Shown: piece by piece, positions 32,659-37,401 of the stretch | Numbering within the stretch: the first letter of the stretch is position 1 | Layout: every line of letters begins with the position of its first letter | Source of the DNA: Kofleriaceae bacterium | GTDB lineage: Bacteria > Myxococcota_A > Polyangia > Haliangiales > Haliangiaceae | Length of the DNA stretch: 37,401 bases | Direction: 5' to 3' | Assembly (NCBI GenBank): GCA_024762925.1 | Contig: JANTGM010000055.1 | Location: forward strand, 1-37,401 | Made by a program: the position numbers and the translations under genes | Notes under the pieces: generated by a model | The model's database searches: none | What the model was told of the DNA's origin: nothing | The model's input: the letters and a program-made list of their open reading frames with translations, nothing else

Positions 32659-34668
32659 ATGTCTGAAGAAGCAGCGAGTCCAGAAGAAACCGAGGTCGAA
32701 GGCCAGCTCTACACACCACAGCCTGGTGAGGCACAGCTCACCTTTCGTGCTGTGGCCACGGGTTGCCTGATGGCAATCATCGTTGCGATGTTCAACATCT
32801 ACCTTGGCTTGAACATCGGCTGGACTGTGGGTGGTTCTCTGCTCGCCGCAATCCTCGGGTTTGCGTTCTTCGCGATTGTTAGCCCAAGCAATAAGCTCTC
32901 AGTGCTCGAAACCAACATCGCGCAAACAGCAGGTTCGGGCGGCGGAAGCATGGCCTCGGCTGGCGGCTTTGTCGCGCCTATCCCAGCGATGTTTGCCCTC
33001 GGATACGACATTCCGCTTTGGGGACTCTTTCTCTGGTCGCTGTCAGTAGCCTACCTTGGCGTCTTCTTCGCGGTTCCTCTGCGCGCGCAATATGTAGACG
33101 TTGAGAAGTTGCGCTTTCCAACCGGAACTGCCACTGCCAACACAATCCTATCGCTTTTTGCTAAGGCCGAAGAGGCAGTGATGAAGGCGCGGGTGCTCGT
33201 TTGGGTAGCGGTCGCTGCTGGCATCTACACCTTGGGAACGCACTTCCTTCCAGAGCTGCAGGCGCCACCTCTTCACGAGTGGCTACCGATCGGAGCCCTT
33301 GGAGTCGCGGCGGCATGGTCCTTCAGTCTCTACCTTGGACCAATGCTATTCGGAGCTGGGTTTCTAATTGGCAACCGAGTGTCCATCTCTCTATTGCTTG
33401 GCGCAGTTGTCAGCTGGGGAATCATCGGGCCCTTGGTTAAGGACGTCGGCTGGGCGCCCGGCAGCATCATGTCCTACACGGAGGGTGCTCGCGGATGGAT
33501 CCTCTGGCCTGGCGTTGCGATCATGGTTGGTGACGCTCTCACGTCTCTCGCACTGTCGTGGAAGACCATCTTGCGTACCTTTACTGGTGGCATTTCCAAG
33601 GACACAAGCGACGATGCGATTCCGACTGCCTGGTGGACGCTGGGTCTGGCAGGCGGGGCTGTTCTCACCTCGATCTCCGGCTATGTGCTCTTTGACATTC
33701 CTGTCTGGATGACCCTTATCGCATTGGCGTTGTCTTCTGTTTTGGCCGCGATTGCGGTGCGTTCGACTGGCGAGACGGACATCAATCCTGTTGGTGGTAT
33801 GGGCAAAGTCACACAGATTGCCTTTGGTGCAGTGTCACCGGGCAGCGTGTCAACCAACCTGATGGCTGCGGGCATCGCCGGAGCAGGCGCATCGCAGGCC
33901 GGCGACATGATGCAAGACCTCAAGACCGGCAAGTTGCTCGGTGCCTCGCCCAAGCAACAGTTCAAAGCACAGCTGCTTGGTATTCCTTTTGGAGTGGTTG
34001 GAGCGGTGCTGGCCTTTTGGGTGTTCTCAAGCCAGTTCAAGCCGTTCACGGTGGACCACTGCCAAGTCGTGGACCCGGCATTCGTAAGTATGTTGGCGGA
34101 TGAGCGCAAGGTTCTCGAGCAAGAGGCCGTGAGCCTCGATGGGGCAGGCAAGACACAAGAAGCCGCAGCAAAGCGGGAATTGGCTTCCAAAAAACAGCTC
34201 GACCAACTCGGGCTTGATGATTTCACGACTAAGGAGTGTGCGGAGCCAAAACCTGAGCACCAGGACTTCTACAACGTGAAGCAAAAGCCCTTGCCTGCTC
34301 CAGCTGTGAAGGCCTGGAAAGCAGTTGCCCAGGTGGTTTCGAAGGGGCTGGACCAGTTGCCAAAGAAGGCGTATTGGGGCGCTCTTTTCGGACTCTTGTT
34401 CGGCATTCTCATGCCCGTGCTTCGCAAGGTATTCCCCAAGCTCGGAGCGTATCTACCAAGTGGTCTTGCCTTTGGCATCGCCTTCATTGTTCCGGCGTTC
34501 TACTCCATCACGATGTTCCTCGGAGCCATGGTCCTCAACGCGTGGCGCAAAGCCAACCCAACCCAGGCAGAAACCCTGGTCTTCCCTGTAGCTTGCGGCC
34601 TGATTGCTGGTGAGGGACTTATGGGGATCGTTAACGGTGTTCTCGCGATTTTGGGAATCGGCGGCTAA
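32659..34668 (+). CDS. OPT-family oligopeptide/metal-chelate transporter
   Basis: 669-residue membrane protein of the oligopeptide transporter (OPT) family, ion-coupled symporters of small peptides or peptide-like metal chelates. Family landmarks: LTFRAVATGCLMAIIVAMFNIYLGLNIGWTVGGSLL, LETNIAQTAGSGGGSMASAGGFV, VEKLRFPTGTATANTI and INPVGGMGKVTQIAFG. Residues about 474-570 form a large polar insertion between membrane helices, rich in Glu, Lys and Gln (LADERKVLEQEAVSLDGAGKT onward), possibly coiled coil. The ATG at 32659 has AAGGAAG three bases before it; the upstream open frame lacks protein character. Substrate cannot be decided, but the surrounding opp operon and peptidase favour peptides. 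Confidence 0.92.
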   Translation: MSEEAASPEETEVEGQLYTPQPGEAQLTFRAVATGCLMAIIVAMFNIYLGLNIGWTVGGSLLAAILGFAFFAIVSPSNKLSVLETNIAQTAGSGGGSMASAGGFVAPIPAMFALGYDIPLWGLFLWSLSVAYLGVFFAVPLRAQYVDVEKLRFPTGTATANTILSLFAKAEEAVMKARVLVWVAVAAGIYTLGTHFLPELQAPPLHEWLPIGALGVAAAWSFSLYLGPMLFGAGFLIGNRVSISLLLGAVVSWGIIGPLVKDVGWAPGSIMSYTEGARGWILWPGVAIMVGDALTSLALSWKTILRTFTGGISKDTSDDAIPTAWWTLGLAGGAVLTSISGYVLFDIPVWMTLIALALSSVLAAIAVRSTGETDINPVGGMGKVTQIAFGAVSPGSVSTNLMAAGIAGAGASQAGDMMQDLKTGKLLGASPKQQFKAQLLGIPFGVVGAVLAFWVFSSQFKPFTVDHCQVVDPAFVSMLADERKVLEQEAVSLDGAGKTQEAAAKRELASKKQLDQLGLDDFTTKECAEPKPEHQDFYNVKQKPLPAPAVKAWKAVAQVVSKGLDQLPKKAYWGALFGLLFGILMPVLRKVFPKLGAYLPSGLAFGIAFIVPAFYSITMFLGAMVLNAWRKANPTQAETLVFPVACGLIAGEGLMGIVNGVLAILGIGG

Positions 34669-34686
34669 GTAATAGGTAAAACTCTT

Positions 34687-34860
34687 ATGCCAATCTGCAA
34701 AGAATGTGAAGACGAAGTAGACGAGCTCTTCCGTGTCAAGGTCGACGGCAAGTTTCGCAAACTGTGCGAAGAGTGCGTCGACATTGCTCGCGAGGAGGCC
34801 GAAATTGCCGGCGAGGCACTCGGTGCCATGCAAGACATGATGGGCTATAAAGGTCGTTGA
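34687..34860 (+). CDS. Small zinc-ribbon-like protein (57 aa)
   Basis: 57-residue cytosolic protein starting MPICKECEDEVDELFRVKVD and ending MQDMMGYKGR. It has two Cys-x2-Cys pairs (Cys4/Cys7 and Cys27/Cys30) separated by a beta-hairpin-like segment, a plausible single zinc site, followed by an acidic helix and a conserved-looking basic end. I cannot assign a function; nucleic-acid or protein binding are both possible. It begins 18 bases after the OPT gene stop, in the same direction, so it is probably co-transcribed. The ribosome binding site is weak (AGG). Confidence 0.65.
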   Translation: MPICKECEDEVDELFRVKVDGKFRKLCEECVDIAREEAEIAGEALGAMQDMMGYKGR

Positions 34861-34904
34861 TGCTATCTCAGATAAATTCTCAGTAACGTGTTGTGGCGTC
34901 CACC

Positions 34905-34925
34905 TTCAGCCCCTTTGGTTGCGGC
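34905..34925 (+). promoter_or_regulatory. Shared upstream motif, copy 2
   Basis: Matches TTCAGCCCTTTGGTTGCGGC at 5752-5771 with one extra C in the C run. It lies 44 bases before the start of the S9 peptidase lipoprotein gene. A -10 at a suitable distance is not obvious here. Confidence 0.38.
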
Positions 34926-34969
34926 CATATCGATCCGAACCCAGATATCCATTCGACGAAGGAGACTCC

Positions 34970-37114
34970 ATGAAACTCAGAAACTCTCTACTCTCACTCG
35001 CAGTTCTAGCCGCAGCGTGTGGTGGTTCTAGTGACAATACTCAGGTCACGCAGCCGGTCACAACGCTGCCAGCGCAGCCCGATACGGCCACACCCGCGCA
35101 AGAAGCCGTCGGCAACCCATCGACGGACCTCATCCCACGGACAGTCTTCTTTGGCAATCCTGACAAGGCGTCGCCGCAGCTCAGTCCCGACGGCAAGCAG
35201 ATTGCGTTCCTCGCCGAGCGCGATGGCGTGATGAATGTTTGGGTCGCACCTGCAGACAATCTAGAGGCTGCGAAAGCGCTCACTGCTGATACTGCCCGCC
35301 CTGTGCGAAGTTACGGTTGGGCGCACAACAACACGCACATTCTCTACATGCAGGATGCGGGCGGCGATGAAAACTGGCACGTCTTCAGCACCGAAGTCGC
35401 CACAGGCAAGACGCTTGATCTAACTCCGATGGAGAAGGTCGCAGCGCAAATCACCAAGACGAGCGACAAGCATCCAGGCAAGATTGTGATTGGCATCAAT
35501 GACCGCGTGCCACAGCTACACGACCTCTACACAGTGGACATCATCACTGGCAAGAAATCTCTCTTGCTCGAGAACCCAGGATTCAGTGCAGTGATGGTCG
35601 ATGACGACTTCAAGGTTCGCATTGGCACCTCCATGTCTCCGGACGGCGGTTTTGTTCTCAAGATGCCAGCTGTCGTCTCCAAGAAGAAGGCGCCGGCTGC
35701 GGCCAAACCCGACCCAATGGGCGGCTGGAAGGAATTCATGAAGATTCCCCAGGATGACGCTCTCACCACGAGCATGGTCAGTTTCGACAAGAGCGGAAAG
35801 AAGCTCTACATGTGGGAGAGCCGCGGGCGAGACACATCAGCGCTGGTTCTCATGGACATGAAGACCAAGAAGCAAAAGCTCATCGCCGAGCACGAAAAGG
35901 CTGATGGCGAGGGCATTGTCATGCACCCAAAGACCAAAAAACCTCTGGCTGTGAGCTTCAACTACGCACGGCGTGAGTGGAAGATTCTCGACAAGTCGAT
36001 CCAGAAGGATGTCGACAAGCTTTCCAAGATTAGCGACGGGGAGATGAATGTCATCAGCAGCAGCGACGATGGCAATCGCTGGCTGGTTGCCTTCCTCGAC
36101 GACGATGGCCCAGTGAAGTACTACCACTGGGATCGAAAGAAGCAAAAGGAGACCTTCCTCTTCACCAATCGAAAGTCGCTCGAGGATTTGAAGCTCGCCA
36201 AGATGCACGCACCCGTCATCGAATCGCGTGACGGCATGCCGTTGGTCAACTACCTAAGCCTACCCCCGGTGGCTGACCCTGATGCGGATGGCAAGCCCAC
36301 CGCCGCGTTGCCTATGGTGCTGCTCGTTCACGGTGGCCCGTGGGGACGTGATAGCTGGGGCTACAATCCGCTTCACCAGTTACTTGCCAACCGTGGCTAC
36401 GCCGTTCTCTCTGTAAACTTCCGAGGCTCCACGGGCTTTGGAAAGGAATTCATCAATGCTGCCAACAAAGAGTGGGCAGGAAAGATGCACAACGATCTCA
36501 TTGATAGTGTTGACTGGGCTGTCGCACAAGGCATCGCTCAAGCTGACAAGGTTTGCATCATGGGTGGCAGCTACGGCGGCTACGCAACGCTTGTCGGTCT
36601 AACCTTCACACCAGAGAAATTCGCATGTGGCGTTGACATTGTTGGGCCCTCAAGCCTTGTCACGCTGCTAGAGGCAATTCCTCCGTACTGGAAACCAATG
36701 CAGGATATGTTCAGGACCCGCATTGGGGACTGGACGACAGAGGAGGGCAAAGCTGACTTGCTTGCTCGCTCACCGCTCACCAAAGTCGACCAGATTGTTC
36801 GACCGCTTCTTATCGGTCAAGGTGCCAACGACCCTCGTGTCAAGCAGGCCGAGGCCGACCAAATTGCCGCCGCGATGAAGGAGCGCAATATCCCCGTCTC
36901 TTACGTTCTTTACCCAGATGAAGGGCACGGGTTTCACCGTCCAGCAAACAACCTGAGCTTCTTTGCTGCCACGGAGGCTTTCCTCAGTGCACACCTCGGT
37001 GGCACCTATCAGCCTGCAGAGGCATCGGAGTTTACGGGGACGACGTTGCAGGTACCCACAGGGGTCCACGGCATTCCCGGTTTCACTGCACTCCTCAAGT
37101 CGCTAGCGAAGTAG
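34970..37114 (+). CDS. Lipoprotein S9-family peptidase (prolyl oligopeptidase/DPP-like)
   Basis: 714-residue serine peptidase of family S9, predicted to sit on the outer side of a membrane as a lipoprotein (LLSLAVLAAAC, Cys17). Residues about 60-430 form the beta-propeller typical of the family (DKASPQLSPDGKQIAFLAERDGVMNVWVAP is a WD40/PD40-like blade). Residues about 430-700 form the alpha/beta-hydrolase domain: GGSYGGYA with nucleophile Ser534, GQGANDPRV with Asp621 and PDEGHGFHRP with His653, a complete triad. Such enzymes release dipeptides or cleave short peptides. AAGGAG lies seven bases before the ATG. The repeat element begins 17 bases after the stop and may also act as 3' hairpin. 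Confidence 0.94.
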   Translation: MKLRNSLLSLAVLAAACGGSSDNTQVTQPVTTLPAQPDTATPAQEAVGNPSTDLIPRTVFFGNPDKASPQLSPDGKQIAFLAERDGVMNVWVAPADNLEAAKALTADTARPVRSYGWAHNNTHILYMQDAGGDENWHVFSTEVATGKTLDLTPMEKVAAQITKTSDKHPGKIVIGINDRVPQLHDLYTVDIITGKKSLLLENPGFSAVMVDDDFKVRIGTSMSPDGGFVLKMPAVVSKKKAPAAAKPDPMGGWKEFMKIPQDDALTTSMVSFDKSGKKLYMWESRGRDTSALVLMDMKTKKQKLIAEHEKADGEGIVMHPKTKKPLAVSFNYARREWKILDKSIQKDVDKLSKISDGEMNVISSSDDGNRWLVAFLDDDGPVKYYHWDRKKQKETFLFTNRKSLEDLKLAKMHAPVIESRDGMPLVNYLSLPPVADPDADGKPTAALPMVLLVHGGPWGRDSWGYNPLHQLLANRGYAVLSVNFRGSTGFGKEFINAANKEWAGKMHNDLIDSVDWAVAQGIAQADKVCIMGGSYGGYATLVGLTFTPEKFACGVDIVGPSSLVTLLEAIPPYWKPMQDMFRTRIGDWTTEEGKADLLARSPLTKVDQIVRPLLIGQGANDPRVKQAEADQIAAAMKERNIPVSYVLYPDEGHGFHRPANNLSFFAATEAFLSAHLGGTYQPAEASEFTGTTLQVPTGVHGIPGFTALLKSLAK

Positions 37115-37131
37115 TCGCCGGTTCGTCTAGC

Positions 37132-37306
37132 GCGCGATCCATGGACATTGATTCGTGATCGCGAAGTCAGCTCGTTTTCTGGCGAGGCGGGAAGAGGGAG
37201 TTTGCTGGGGCAAGCGACCGAGGAACAACGAAGACTGGCTGAGCCAGTCTCTCCGGCGGGCGAGAAGACCAGTGAGCGCGTTCTATGTTCATGAATCGCG
37301 CACCAG
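37132..37306. repeat. Dispersed palindromic repeat, right copy (complete unit)
   Basis: This is the most complete unit, about 170 bp. Its ends are inverted repeats: GCGCGATCCATGGACAT (37132-37148) against the reverse complement of ATGTTCATGAATCGCGC (37285-37301), 15 of 17 matching. Half A is 37132-37186 and half B is 37201-37306, joined by a 14-bp spacer. B contains the hairpin AGACTGGC-tga-GCCAGTCT (37232-37250). The copy at 1-156 is the same family in inverted orientation. No transposase is nearby, so it behaves like a non-autonomous element (MITE or REP/BIME-like). Confidence 0.85.
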
Positions 37307-37401
37307 GGGGTGTCCCTATTAAGAGTTGGATCATTTCGATCACTTGGATCCTGGTGTCGCGTTGGTGCTTGCGGTGTGTGCATAGATTTGATCTACAGAC
37401 G
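37307..37401. other. Unassigned end of window
   Basis: No gene or clear structure is seen in the last 95 bases; the sequence is cut by the window end. Confidence 0.4.

Overview
The window reads as a chromosomal segment of a moderately GC-rich member of the Myxococcota (the former Deltaproteobacteria). This is inferred from three things: a trypsin-like protease ending in a MYXO-CTERM type tail, a Ser/Thr kinase with a C-terminal PEGA-like domain, and an abundance of secreted or lipid-anchored proteins (eight probable lipoproteins). No rRNA, tRNA, CRISPR array, phage or transposase gene was recognised. The genus cannot be determined from what is visible.

Layout. (1) 1-443: a dispersed repeat and otherwise featureless DNA. 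(2) 444-5683, minus strand: a tightly overlapping set of a membrane protein with a zinc-ribbon-like tail, a YihY/BrkB protein with a C-terminal winged-helix-like domain, pgi (glucose-6-phosphate isomerase) and a lipoprotein, preceded by a 214-residue hypothetical protein. (3) 5800-13975, plus strand: a Cys-rich lipoprotein, a PEGA-domain Ser/Thr kinase, a TPR/transmembrane protein, a double cyclic-nucleotide-binding-domain protein, a CBM9-like lipoprotein and a CAP-domain lipoprotein. (4) 13984-16149, minus: a CsgG/TolB-N-like secreted protein. (5) 16447-17764: three small Cys-containing proteins and an outer-membrane beta-barrel candidate. (6) 18141-19223: the MYXO-CTERM serine protease. (7) 19292-23736, minus: a P3A-type H+-ATPase, then a DUF47 (PhoU-like) regulator and a PiT phosphate permease. 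(8) 24117-26657: a lipoprotein that appears to fuse a two-HKD phospholipase D region to a PHP-type metallohydrolase region. (9) 26709-37114: a peptide-utilisation locus made of oppABCDF on the minus strand, a divergent OPT-family transporter, a small zinc-ribbon protein and a secreted S9 prolyl-oligopeptidase-like peptidase. (10) 37132-37306: a second copy of the dispersed repeat, inverted relative to the first.

How the parts fit. Region 9 could cleave peptides outside the inner membrane and import the products through two unrelated systems, one ATP-driven and one ion-driven. Region 7 pairs a proton pump with an ion-coupled phosphate permease and its regulator. Region 3 looks like an envelope-spanning signalling group (kinase, TPR, cNMP sensor).

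Below gene level, two patterns stand out. A palindromic element of about 170 bp occurs at both ends of the window and, much decayed, near 23.9 kb. Several genes have a -10-like hexamer only 6-9 nt before the start codon, which suggests leaderless or nearly leaderless transcripts. No convincing complete novel defence or mobile system was found. The best candidates for novelty are the repeat family, the PLD-PHP fusion and the leaderless promoter pattern.
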